Assembly: GCA_023213315.1 (NCBI GenBank)
Contig: JAKCPI010000991.1
Coordinates: 62,001 to 126,000 of the forward strand
Direction: 5' to 3'
Length of the DNA stretch: 64,000 bases
Origin: Euborellia annulipes
Lineage: Eukaryota > Arthropoda > Insecta > Dermaptera > Anisolabididae
Shown here one piece after another: positions 34,965 through 45,899 of the stretch (the stretch's first letter is position 1; every line of letters begins with the position of its first letter). A model generated the notes under the pieces. The model did not search any database. It was not told the origin of the DNA and saw only the letters and a list, made by a program, of their open reading frames with translations. A program made the translations under genes and the position numbers.

Positions 34965-37900
34965 CTATACAGGATAAGTTTTCCATATAATTAGAGAAAA
35001 AAATGTTGTTACAATAATAATTTTCGTGATTTTTTTCAATATAGTGACTCCTTTCTTCTCAATAATCAAATCTGCAGGAATTATTCTATCACTTTCTTCG
35101 AGCTAGTAGAAATTTAAAAAGATTAAAAATTAATAAGTCTTCTTAATTTATAATAATAAATAAATAAATACTTTTTTTGCATAGTCAAATAAAAATTGTA
35201 TTTCATTATAAATAATTTCTGCTTGCTTTAATGCTCTTGAAGTAGATTTTTTAAATTCTTTAGCTAAAGAGGCTTCTTTATCTAATGGAAGATTATAATT
35301 TTGTAAATTATATCTAATTAAAGAAATAGAAGAATAAACATCGCTTAATTGTCTTGAAGTATTATAGAGAGAAGAAATCCCTTCTTCAATTCTAAAAAAT
35401 GTATACAATATATATATAAAAATGTATAAGTTCAGTAGTATTTTTACGGATGAAGGTATTCCCATATCACAATAGAGTTGCACTTGAAAGCAATACAAAC
35501 ATATGCTCCAAAGAAATCCATCAATATTCCAGACAAATTGAGTCCTCGAGGGTAATTTTAACCAGACACCAACACTACAACACTGAAACTTGTCAAAGAC
35601 ATGCTCCAGAAATCGACTCGTGAAATTTGGAGGCCAGGAAGCCTATAATCCGAAAACAAGCAATCTTCATAATATCAGGGCGCTCAAATATGACAGACTA
35701 ATTTTTTTTTTAACAATTCGCAACGAACAGAGGCTGTGCGTCCTTGGGAGATCAAAGTTACAATCCATACCCTCCCTTACGCTCTGGTCCGTAATGTGTG
35801 AATTTTGCTAGATGTGAGCTAACAGAAGATGTGGATCTTGGAACAACGCATTGTGATTAAATTTTTAGTTGGAGAAAACGTCTAGCCATCTGCAATTCTA
35901 TAGAGACTTAAACACGGCATGGGATGAGTCCCTCTCACGGATCCATGAGTTTGAGTGGTCCAAGTGCTTCAAAGTGGGGAGAGAGTGGAGAATGAACAGT
36001 ATGATCATCGTAGAGTATCATCCCGAGAAACATTGAGCATCTCTATCAAAGAACTTGTTTCAATGAGTAATATTTTAAAGCATCTTGAAAAATATGGAAA
36101 GGTGAATGACTATTTGATCACAATGCGATGTCCCAATTTCAGCGGAATTTATTCACACATCGATCTATATAGTAACACTCACATGTCACGGACATGGAAA
36201 GGAGGGTGTGGATTATAACTTTAAACTCCCAAGAACGCACAACCTTTGTGCATTGCGGGTTGTTATATTTGAGAGACTTGATAATGATTCCTGATAACAA
36301 CACCATAAGGAGAATAAAAAATGTCGGATTTATACATGCAACCTCGGAAAACCTTCCAAATAGATAAATAGATCTCATATTTTAAATTCCCCGAAATTTT
36401 ACACATATAAAGTCTTAGGAATGTAAAAATACGTAGTTCTTTGCTAACCTTCCCTGATGTTTTTTTGGCAATATTATAAATTTTTCATAATTTCCAATAT
36501 CAATATTGTTTTCAAATATTTTTTCATAGTCAGATAAAAATTCGGATATCTAAAAAAAAAAAAAAATATATAAAATAAAATGAATTGAATTGATAATTTT
36601 TTTTATTTCACTTTTAATTACTTCGCTTAGTCCTTTTATACGGGCAAGATCCCAAGCAGTCCTTCCTCGGCGGTCATTTATCATAGCATTTATTTTGGCA
36701 TTTACTAAGATTTTTACAACATTTAATTTACGTTGATTGACAGCCCAAAAGAGAGCCTAAAATATAATATAAAGTATTGTTAATTATCAAATGACAACAT
36801 TGTATGAAAATTAAACGTAAAGGTTTTATATTAATTAATGTTAATCCTAGTGAAGTGACGAATATTCGTATTTGCATTCGCAAAATTCATGCGATATCTT
36901 GCGAATATGAACGTTAGAAAAAGTAAGTAATATTTGGTCTTCCTTTTGGAGAATATTCATTGTTACAGAGCTTGCATCTACAAATTTAGTTCTGAGGCCA
37001 GGAATGACTCATATGAGCAAAAACATTCATTTTTTTTCTTTCTCTTACCAACATAAACATATGCTCAGCCGCCTTGTACTCAGTCTACCACCACCCATGG
37101 CAAAACAATCGACAACCAAGAGAGACAGTCAAAATTCACCTCCTTCAACCACTGACCCCAACCCTTACCTCTTCAGGCTCACCACCATGTGTTCTGAAAC
37201 TCCACAAAAAAGCCCTATAAGAAATCCCCTTCCAGGATAGCGGGATCGAGTTCCAAAGGAGAGCAGACCTGGACGACTCATGGAAGGTAGCAGATGTATG
37301 ATTGGGGATCGTTAAATTCTGCTGGGAGGACATTAAGCCATGCATTTTATTGTTGGAAAACTTTAGAAGATTAAATAAATAAGCATATAAACCAGTTAAT
37401 TACTTTATATAAGAACTCTACCAGCAAGTAGGCTCTTTTCCCAGCGAGGCTAATGCCATTCTATTCGAGCAGCTAAAACGCGGCCGTAAAAACATGTCAA
37501 ACGAAACAAAGGAAATGTGCCTTACTACACGGGTGTTTTCCCAGTCGCGTCTGGACGAGTTCGATGGGGGCCGAACGTCAGAGAATGCGAAAAAGTCACG
37601 CGCGTGAGAACAGCGAGTGATTCTACAGGTGGCTATTTGAAAGCTTTCTGCTTTCAGGCTTTTTGCTGAATGAGTATTTCTTCTCATTACTGTATCACTT
37701 TTTGTACTAAGTGGGCATATCAATTGCAAAAGCTCATCAAATGTTGACACGGACATTCGATAGTACTGAAAAAACTTGTCAGGATACCTCCTATGTTCAT
37801 TTGCTGAAAAATGTAACATGAAAAATACCGACAGTAAGAAGATTTGAAACTACCGGATAAATCCACCAACGCCCTTTCTTATGTTTTTACTTTTTTGACA

Positions 37901-40900
37901 ATAGTTTCATAAATCGTATATGATTTGTACAACACAACCTGCTTGCATAAGTTCTATCGTGGTTATGAGGCAATTTGGATTATTACTCGCGTATAAAGCC
38001 CGCCTAGACAACCGCACGTGTAGAAAAAGCAAGACTTTCAAGCGATCGAGTGACAAAACGGCCCCGTTTGTAAAAAGGCCCCAAATCGCTCAAGGCTATC
38101 GTAATACTTCGACACATGCTCAAACCTGGAGGCATCGAATATAATCGAACATCTGCATTCTGCGCCATATCAACTGCGGCTAAGAACCGCTGATAGTCCC
38201 CATTAGACCACACTTTCATAGTCAAAATGGGGCATTATCAACGCCCGAGTGGTATACCTGTAGATCGTCAGCATACAGATGGTAATAGCAGTCAATAACC
38301 CTCGAGATATCACTTATACACAGTAGATGGAAAACAAAAGAAATCCAAGTACGGGGGACCCCACGATTAGTTCTCAAAGAGAACTAGGAGAAAGAAAGAG
38401 TTCTGTTCCATTGAGAAGGAAAATGCCCATGCAACAGAGACGCATTAAAAATATGCAAGTACGAACAGAGTTATTTTAAATAAAGTTAACGGGTAGCCCG
38501 TCAACTCCCATTGCATTGGTTCGGATTAAACAAGTTGCGACAATCACGTCCTCATGATTAATGTCATTAAAATAAATTTACTTCTATCAACCATTGAGGA
38601 TCTTGAAACATCTGCAAAATGTTTATTAACTGTTTCACTATCCTAATATTTATAGGATTTAATATAATGCTCATAATATTTATAATAGTCATGTTAAAAA
38701 TAATAGTAACTCGAAGTTGTCATCCACACTAGGGTGGTCCTTGTTTTCAAAAGTAGTAATTCTAAATTTCTTTAACTCTCAAATGTTATTATTAAAATTA
38801 TTGTCCCTAAAGTTTGAGATCTTTCAGAAAAGGGGAGTCCTCAATAATGCTCCATTTTAACTCTCAAATGTTATTATAAAAATTATTGTCCCTAAAGTTT
38901 GAGATCTTTCAGAAAAGGGGAGTCCTCAATAAATGCTCCATATTCCTAATTATCTCCATAAATCTTTGATTATGGAACGTTTTCTTTTGGCCTTTATATA
39001 GGCCTCTTTATATTAATAGTTTAGTTTAATTTTAATAAATATATATGTTAACTTGCAACTTTATGCCTTTTATTTATACAGGAGAAAAACCATTTCACTA
39101 ACAATTTTATTCATTTGGGCAAGAAGCCTTGAGATTCATTTGAGTGAGAAAGTATAGTTTTTTTTCATTTGGCAGAAAATCGTTATTTCCTTTAGTTTTT
39201 ATATTTAAATATTGCCAAATACTCATAGAAATTTGTAGGGAGCGCTGTAAGAAGCCTTTTTAAACGATATGCTTGTCCTCTTGAGGTCTCACCTTAACTG
39301 ATAAGTCTTCTGCTTTACAACGGTAAGAATAATGCAATTTTTTACTAAGGACCACCCTAAATCCACATACTCACCAAATGTAAGAGTCTGTCAAAAATGT
39401 GCCAAAAGCTGTTTCATATAGGGAAATTTTTTTTACCGTCCATCCTTGTCTATCCTGAAGATTTAAATTTATATTTGGTACTTTTACTAATTTAGCAACA
39501 ATTTTTGCATGACCCTCTTTTGCAGCAAACATTAGGGCTGTGATTTTATGTTTTTCCATTGCGTTTATATCTGCTTTATATTCAATTAATAATTCAATAC
39601 ATGCTATTAAGTTTTCTTCATTAGCTTGATGAGAAGCACATGATGCCATTAGAGGTGTAAAAAAATCTAAAATATTAAACGTATATTAATAAAGACATAA
39701 TTCAAATAACTGTAAATTTTTAAAAATTCTTATAAACAATATATATGTGATTTTTTAGAGGTTCACAACACTGTTTTGTTTGACAACCGGTTAGACAGAT
39801 GACAAGTGCTTTGTGGTTAGTTTGGTTTGGTTTATTCCCTGGTTTGGTTTGCCATTTCATAATGAATAGACTGAGTTGAAATTTTTTAACAAAATAATGA
39901 TTCTGTTCGCTAAACACATCGTGCAATACGACAATTTTACGGTTGTCATAATCGTCTATCAGACCGATTGTAGGCAAGAGCATCTCACAGAAGATATTGT
40001 TCGATTTGAAAAAAAATTTATATCTGTAATGTCCATGAGGCTGGGCCACTTTTGCCAGGTATTACATTTCGCTCCGAAAAAAGTGGCAAAACGACCCACC
40101 CTAGTGTACACCCAACAAGCGATATCCACTGTACAGCGTAGCATTGAGCAAGGCCCAAATCAATCAATTCGACACCGTTCTTAACAACTTGTGCAGGAAT
40201 TAAAGGCAGCCGACCATCGCTTGCCACCAATTCGCCCAATGGGCAGAAACACAATTGATACTGATGTTAATTTTCCATACAAAATTTTGTTCAGAGAGTT
40301 CAGAGGCTATGTTAATAAACAGAATTGTCACATTTGGAGTGAAGATAAACCACAACCCATACCGAAAAACTATTGCATCCAGAGAAAGCCATTATTTGGT
40401 GCGCTTTATGGGTTGCGGAATCATTGGTCTATGTCTTCAAAAACGATGATGGGCAGAATATTAAGGGTATAGAAACATAGTTACCAACTTTTTCGTACCT
40501 CAATTGCCTGGCATTAATCTTGATGACATGTGGTTCCAACAAGACGGAGCCACATGCCACATAGGGGAAGATACAATTAATTTACTCAAAGAAACATTTG
40601 ATGAGGGAATTATTTCAAGTAATGATCCTGTTAATTGGCCACTAGGATCGTGTGATCTAACTTACGGGATTATTTTCTATGGGAATATGTCAAGTCACTT
40701 GTCTAGACCGATAAACGAGAGACGATTGCCACTTGGTACACAAAATTCGGCGAATTACGGCCTCAATTGCTGGAAAAAGTGTGTGAAAATTGAAAATCCA
40801 GATTGCGTCATTTATTCGCCAGCCACATAGCCCAAATCATATTCAAACATTAATGGCATAAAATTATCTTTCTATTAAAGTCATTGATATTAAAAATATT

Positions 40901-42978
40901 TTTTGTTTTATTTAAATTTAAAGTTGTGAATCTCTAAAAAAACACCATATAATATATATTTATATAGGTAATAAAATTTCTTCTAAGTGGGGTACTCTGA
41001 GACCCCTTTTGGGAAATAGGAGATGGAACAATTTATGAGGAGAAACATTAATTATATTTCAAGTATTTAAGAGTGACAATTAATAAAATAGTATCTTTAT
41101 TTAAAAGGTATGAATAATGGGGTGAAATACTCTTTTGAATGTAAAAGAAAGAACTTATGCAATATCCTTTTAATAAATCTCTAAAAATATTAATGTCACC
41201 ATCATTCTCCACGTAAATTGCTCCCTCCACTTTTCAATAAATAAGATATAAAAAGATCCAATATGGAAAATCTAGTCTAAATTATATACCTTTATGAAAA
41301 TTAGGATCCGCTCCTTCTTTTAATAAATATTCAACGATATTCGGATGACCCATAGAACAAGCGTGTAACAAAGAGGTCCATTCTCCTTTAAGATGCTTAT
41401 TTATAGCAACACCTAAAAAAATTTATTTTGATTTATATGACAAAATACAATTTATTTCTATGTTAGTGATTCTAAATATTCTATGTTACTCATAATTTAT
41501 TATTTTTTTCCCTCTTTCTAGTGCCCTAGTGTTATCAGATGTGGCGTTGGCCGTGAAAAATATTAAGAACACTCCTTGGCAGGAGATTCTGTTCATGTTA
41601 AGAAACCCTGTATAGTCGCCTTACAAAGTCTTTCAATTATTTTTATGCAGTTCCCATATCCCATTATGTAATAGGACGAAGCCGTAAACCATCCCTTACT
41701 CTGACCATGTCACACTCGCCTTCATCATGGCCATAATCACTTATTGCTGATACTAGGGTATATCAAAGATGCATTTCATCGGGCAAATATTATATATTAT
41801 AACATTATATAGTGAAATGAATCATATAGCCCTTATAAGGTGATAAACAAAATAATATCAACACTGGACATATAGACAATATTTATTTATTAATAATGTG
41901 TTGAGCCACCATTTGCTTGTAGAAATTTTTATAGGTTATTTGGGGGTTCTCTAGGAAGTCTATACCAAGTTTTCGACCTCGAGGACCTTGTGCTAGCTTG
42001 GGGGGGGGGGGGAACCATTTTTCAGTTTTTTATTTTTGTTTTATATCTCGTAAACTAAGCAAATTTTTTCAACCATAGTACTATACGAAAGTTGTAGAAC
42101 ATTAAATTTGCTAAAATTTGGTAGATAAAACGAATTTGTAGACCCAAAATTAACCGAGATACGGCCGATCAAAGTAAGATAAAATTTCTCGAAATGTAAA
42201 ACAAATAGAAAATTTGATCAGCCTTATCTCGGTTAATATTGGGTCTACAAATTCCTTTTATCAACCAAATTTTAGCAAATTTAATACTTTACAACTTCGT
42301 ATTGTACTCTGGTGCACAAAATATGCTTAGTTTACGAGATATAAAACAAAATATAAAGTGAAAAAAAGTCCTAAAATTTTGAGGTTTTGCCCCCCCCCCC
42401 TTCCCTCCCCCAAGTTAGCACAGGGTCCCAGAGATCGGAAACTTAGGAAACCAAGGGGAAAGACATCCTAGAGTACCCCTCAATTAAACTGTAAAAATGT
42501 ATTCAAGCAAATTGTGGCTCAACACATTATTAATAAATAAATATTGTCTATATGTCCGGTGTTCATATTATTTTGTCTATCCCCTGTATATAGAAAGATT
42601 AATTAGAAAGATATCAATCTTATTGTTCTAGTCATATAATTGAAAAAAAAGCTCATTTACAATAAGATTATTATTCCAATTATGAATGAAGCCTAATTTA
42701 TAATTAAACTAGGTCCTGACTTATAAACACATTAATATAGAAAAATAAAAAAAAGTAAGTAATATACTGTATAAAGTATTATTTAACTTAACATACCTTT
42801 TTTCAAAGCTGCTATAACTCCATCAATTTGCCCTTGAATTATAGAATATCTGAGTTGATTTTCTGCTTGGGAATAAGTTTTTAATTGACATGTCTGAAAT
42901 GTTTATAATTAAATGTAAAAATATTGAGATAGTAAATATTTTGTTTGAAAAATAAAGGACCTGTGAAAAAAGTTCCAT
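34965..42978 (-). CDS. ASZ1: GASZ/ASZ1 homologue: ankyrin repeats plus C-terminal membrane anchor
   Basis: In other animals GASZ sits on the mitochondrial outer membrane and is needed for piRNA biogenesis and germ-cell transposon silencing. Exons in transcript order: 42978-42961 (tentative), 42893-42797, 41412-41290, 39666-39437, 36756-36622, 36549-36449, 35391-35172, 35102-34965. All others are GT..AG and in phase. Tentative length is 353 residues against 475 in human. Ankyrin repeats span about 12-195: TSLLHACSMGHPNIVEYLLK, DINAMEKHKITALMFAAKEG and ALFWAVNQRKLNVVKILVNA align to human GASZ in order. A helical segment (235-308) and the tail-anchor helix (about 333-349, ITKIIIVTTFFSLIIW) followed by a short basic end complete it. 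The expected SAM domain is reduced to at most a short remnant at 202-250. The six-residue first exon with a GTCCTT donor is the weakest part; only 42893 downward is firm. Confidence 0.85.
35600..36420. other. Unidentified insertion-like sequence in a GASZ intron
   Basis: This stretch between the exons at 35172-35391 and 36449-36549 is less AT-rich than its flanks and has broken open frames on both strands (for example 35,955-36,218 + and 36,139-36,378 -). I recognise no transposase or SAM-domain motif. It is probably a decayed mobile element. Confidence 0.35.
37145..37345 (-). pseudogene. LINE ORF2 C-terminal fragment
   Basis: The minus strand encodes SSRSALLWNSIPLSWKGIS followed by AFLWSFRTH. 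This matches the LWNSLP...SFK motif that closes the ORF2 protein of many LINEs. It lies in the GASZ intron between 36757 and 39436 and is probably the 3' end of the same LINE whose reverse-transcriptase piece lies at 37,985-38,375. Confidence 0.7.
37418..37900 (-). pseudogene. PIF/Harbinger transposase N-terminal fragment
   Basis: On the minus strand RYPDKFFQYYRMSVSTFDEL is followed by CPLSTKSDTVMRRN. This is the conserved block near the start of Harbinger/HARBI1-type transposases (FFxYFRMSxxTFDELL...TNMR). Slightly upstream, in another frame, a Trp-rich piece similar to the family's RWWVHP motif is visible. The DDE catalytic part is missing. It separates two parts of a LINE on the same strand. 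Confidence 0.8.
37985..38375 (-). pseudogene. LINE reverse-transcriptase fragment (YADD)
   Basis: Minus-strand translation gives GVPRTWISFVFHLLCISD, then ISRVIDCYYHLYADDLQVY. This corresponds to the reverse-transcriptase palm motifs GVPQGS...LYINDI and the YADD catalytic box of non-LTR retrotransposons. Downstream the frame has stops and shifts. The catalytic aspartates survive, but the copy is short and dead. Confidence 0.85.
38730..39359. mobile_element. MITE in a GASZ intron, with an internal tandem duplication
   Basis: Ends TAGGGTGGTCCTT and AAGGACCACCCTA are perfect 13-bp inverted repeats. Inside, a unit of about 82 bp around CTTTAACTCTCAAATGTTAT is tandemly duplicated (about 38,770-38,938). 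The TAGGGTGG start is shared with the foldback element at 11,431. Confidence 0.8.
39751..40942 (+). mobile_element. Defective mariner-family transposon in a GASZ intron
   Basis: Ends TTTTTTAGAGGTTCACAAC and GTTGTGAATCTCTAAAAAA are inverted repeats with one mismatch, giving about 1.19 kb. Between them, plus-strand frames carry mariner-type transposase pieces in order: PNQSIRHRSQQL (40,158), GYVNKQNCHIW (40,306), then DDMWFQQDGATCH (40,522) with the second catalytic aspartate and VNWPLGSCDLTYG (40,629). Several frameshifts, stops and an internal deletion separate them, so it cannot encode an active enzyme. It is antisense to GASZ. Confidence 0.9.
41838..42590. mobile_element. Foldback Tc1-like MITE in a GASZ intron, ~0.75 kb
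   Basis: The left arm from about 41,841 (ATAAACAAAATAATATCAAC) and the right arm (GTTCATATTATTTTGTCTAT, about 42,561) are inverted over about 90 bp, including AATGTGTTGAGCCAC and its complement. Inner arms continue through G13 (42000-42012) and a C run (about 42,390), and TCTCGTAAACTAAGCA with its complement. The CAGGGGATAGACAAAATAAT-like end resembles Tc1-family termini. Confidence 0.8.
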
Positions 42979-43329
42979 ATTAATTGAAATTTTATTTGAA
43001 ATGACCCATTTAAAACTAATCCATGATAACTTTTGAAATTCAATTCGGAAACTGTTTAAAATAAATGATTATCTATGAATTGAGTTCATACTACTAATTT
43101 TAGGGTGTTTCTATTAAAAAAAGGATGCAAATGATGAGGTAATTTGAATTTTGGGACTTTTGCCAAATCCATGAGCGAATCATTTAAAATAGATAACTTT
43201 AAATGCAAAATACATTTATTTATATACACATAACTTTTTAAATGATAAATAATGAAGAAAAAAATTCGAAATATTAAATATACAAATATTTCATTTAAAG
43301 TCAAATTACTAAATAAATAATCTGTAATT

Positions 43330-43440
43330 CTTTGAAAAAGTGTTCGGTCACGTGACCCAAAATAGCCACGCCCCTTTGAGGCTAAACAAAGCCCTTGGCC
43401 AATGGCGATGAATGAATAACAAACTGGAGCGAGTTTCAAA
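43330..43440 (-). promoter_or_regulatory. Candidate GASZ promoter
   Basis: Within 60 bp lie a perfect palindromic E-box GTCACGTGAC (43347-43356), a CACCC/GC box CCACGCCCC (43366-43374) and a CCAAT box (43399-43403). The stretch is CpG-containing and GC-richer than its neighbours. It is about 370-420 bp upstream of the tentative GASZ start, on the right side for a minus-strand gene. Confidence 0.5.
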
Positions 43441-44742
43441 AAAAAAAAAAAAAAAAATTGGCATTTTAAAATTAAATGTTTGCAATTAGTGTCGTTTCGG
43501 TTCGGTTAGCTTCGGACCGAAGTTTATAACCCATTAGGACATAAACCATTCAGTTCAAAGCGGTTCATTGTAAAAAACAGGCCCAGGGTCAAAATATTTT
43601 GCATGAGGTTTCTGTTTTAAAAGGCATGTAGTGGATTTCCCTCAATTAAATAAACAATAGTTTTCAAATTAATTTGGCCTATAGTAATAGTAATATTATA
43701 TTGATGATAATATAAAACACAAAACCAAATTAAATTTTAATAAATTTTTACTTTTGATTCAGAGATCTTTTCAAACAATGCCCTTATAATAAAATATATT
43801 AAAAAAAAAAAAAAAAAACATTTCTTAAGTCTATTATTATTCATTCGTTATTTAATTATCATTTTTGGTTTAATTTTAAATTTTCATTCTTCATTTATGA
43901 CACTGACAAAAGGGTTTCAATTTATATATTTTTTTTTACTACTTTATTTATAACATTAAAGAGGCTTCTTTTAAGTGAATAAATATTAAATCAAATAGTC
44001 TAGTTTCTTATTTACTTCAATTAAATAAAAAGTCAAAAAACTTACGAATGAAATGACAGTTCGAGGTTATGTCATATCTTATTTCCTTTTTTTACTTCTT
44101 ATTACATAATAATTGCGCTAAACTCTCATTTTTATATTGATCAAATAATTAATCTATAACATAAATAAGGGTGTAAAAGTTTATATATGCAAAGTAAATT
44201 AAATAAATGCCAAGAACCACACAAAAATAAAAACATAGTTTTTCTATATGATTGATTCAATCAGACATCAGACTGTCACTGGACTGTCATTCTGACTGAT
44301 CCCTGTGACTGATTGTAAGGGGCTTGATTAAGCAAAATCTTTTTTTTTTTTTTGTAGGTTGGCGATTCCTACATTTTGATTTTGACAGTTAAGTGCATGA
44401 CTGATGTGTCTTTATTTATGCTATTTATATCAGATTTAAATATAGCGATATAGGCTGATAATCAGACAGGGAACTAACAGGTATCAGGTATAGTCTTTTT
44501 TTTTAATTTAAACTTTCTTATTTTAAATTAGTATTTGGATAAATAAAGGTTTGTAAAAGATTATAATTTTTTCTAAAAGATATACCGGTATTACCTTTGT
44601 TTATAATAAATAAATGATTTTTTAATTTTTTACAGCCGTTTTCATCTTAACAAGAATATAAAATCTGTTACATTTTCTTTATTGATATATTAAAATTTTT
44701 TGATTATGAAAATTTAAATTGAATATTTATTTTTCTTAATAA
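43441..44742. other. Intergenic sequence between GASZ and the PLA2 gene
   Basis: AT-rich, with A runs (43,440-43,457 and 43,800-43,818) and a patch TTCGGTTCGGTTAGCTTCGG near 43,497 that recalls the CCGAAACCGAA repeats of the hAT MITE at 5424. No gene. It should hold the PLA2 promoter, which I cannot identify. Confidence 0.4.
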
Positions 44743-45899
44743 ATGAATACTATTAATAAGATGATGATATTTAATATTTTCCTATTTATTTTATTTAATT
44801 TATCGCCGACAACATATGGCGAAGGTATTATAGAACAAATTAGAGATCTTATTTTAAGTTCTGAACAAATTTTAACAGAAACATTTGCTCAATTATTATC
44901 ACATGCCAAAAGTTTAGAAAATGTAAAAGACATTGTAAATGCAGCAATTGAAGAAAACTGTATATTTGAGTGTCAAAACGGTGGGGCTTTTAAATTATTA
45001 AATAGTAGTTTTAAAAAAGTGACTTGTTTTGTTATTGTTTCAGGAAATAAGCCAATTCCAGATAAACACCATAAACCCAAAAGTAACGGTTGTGGAGTTG
45101 ATATTTTTAAGGTAATTGTTAATTAATGAGATTCAAATTGATTGAATTATAAAAAATAATTTGCAAATTTCCCAGATAAAGAATGAATATCTTCCAGTTC
45201 CGGCGATGACCGCCTGCTGTGATGTACATGATTTGTGTTACAGCACATGTGGATCAGAGAAGGAAGATTGCGACAAAGACTTTAAACAATGTTTATATAA
45301 ATATTGTTCTAATTTGGATAATTCCTTTGGTGACTTTGCAGTTACAAGTGAGCTTTAAATTAAACATAAAAAAAATATAATTAACCAGTAAGATTTAAAC
45401 TTTCGACCGTTGGTCTACGTTGAAACATTTTGTAAATTAAAATTAAATATACAAATTAAACACTAGGTGGTTTGTTTCAAAGGTTTTATTAATTAAAAAT
45501 TATCACTTAATACTTATTTCGACAATTACTTGTCATCATCAGAAGAATATAATCACTTTTGATGATGATGAGTAATTGTCAAAATACTTATTAAGTGATA
45601 ATTTTTTTAATTAATAAAACCTTTGAAACAAACCACCTAGTGTTTAATTTGTATATTTAATTTTAATAATTAACCAGACTATAAAATCAAAAAAAAATTA
45701 ATTTTTTAAAATACCTTTCCAAACTTTTTCTGATAATTGTCTTTTCTTCATTTCAGAGTGCAAATTAGGTGCCAAAGTTTTATATACTGGTACAATAGCC
45801 ATGGCTTGTAAATTTTATCAAGAAGCTCAGAGAAAAGCTTGTTTCTGTCCTTCGCATAAAGATAAAGAAAAATTCAAATTCGAAAAAAATGAATTATAA
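44743..45899 (+). CDS. PLA2G12: Group XII secreted phospholipase A2, 3 exons, complete
   Basis: The family hydrolyses the sn-2 acyl bond of phospholipids outside the cell, though group XII enzymes are weak and the XIIB branch is catalytically inactive. Exons 44743-45111, 45176-45347 and 45757-45899 join in phase to 227 residues. A signal peptide covers about 1-26. The disulfide-rich core runs from about 73: NGCG at 115-118, the active-site box CCDVHDLCY with the His-Asp pair at 141-142, then the CxxxCGxxKxDCDxxFxxCL-type pattern and the tail ACKFYQEAQRKACFC as in human PLA2G12A. Keeping the His-Asp pair suggests an active enzyme. Alternative starts at Met7 or Met8 would also give a signal peptide. 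Intron 2 contains a foldback element. AATAAA follows about 10 bp after the stop. Confidence 0.93.
45375..45675. repeat. Foldback element in PLA2 intron 2, family B copy 1
   Basis: The arms are inverted copies: AATATACAAATTAAACACTA (45,446) against TAGTGTTTAATTTGTATATT (45,639), and GTTTCAAAGGTTTTATTAAT against ATTAATAAAACCTTTGAAAC. A second copy of the same family lies at 63,605-63,905. The loop-proximal part carries CTGATGA-T-GACAA-GTAA-TTGTC-GAAA on the minus strand (45517-45542). Confidence 0.85.

Noticed and set aside
35148..35498. GASZ ending at the stop near 35,148 without a membrane tail
   Set aside because: A GT donor at 35,171 and an acceptor at 35,103 join in phase to an exon that encodes the expected tail-anchor helix.
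37418..37819. 133-codon frame considered as a host HARBI1-like gene
   Set aside because: Contains only the N-terminal block, lies within an intron among LINE pieces, and the catalytic region is missing.
43086..43439. 117-codon minus-strand frame upstream of GASZ, considered as the missing N-terminus
   Set aside because: It starts in the promoter-like region, has no similarity to GASZ and ends without a usable donor in frame.
44743..45899. Venom-type phospholipase
   Set aside because: The cysteine pattern and NGCG loop are those of group XII enzymes, not of group I, II or III venom types.
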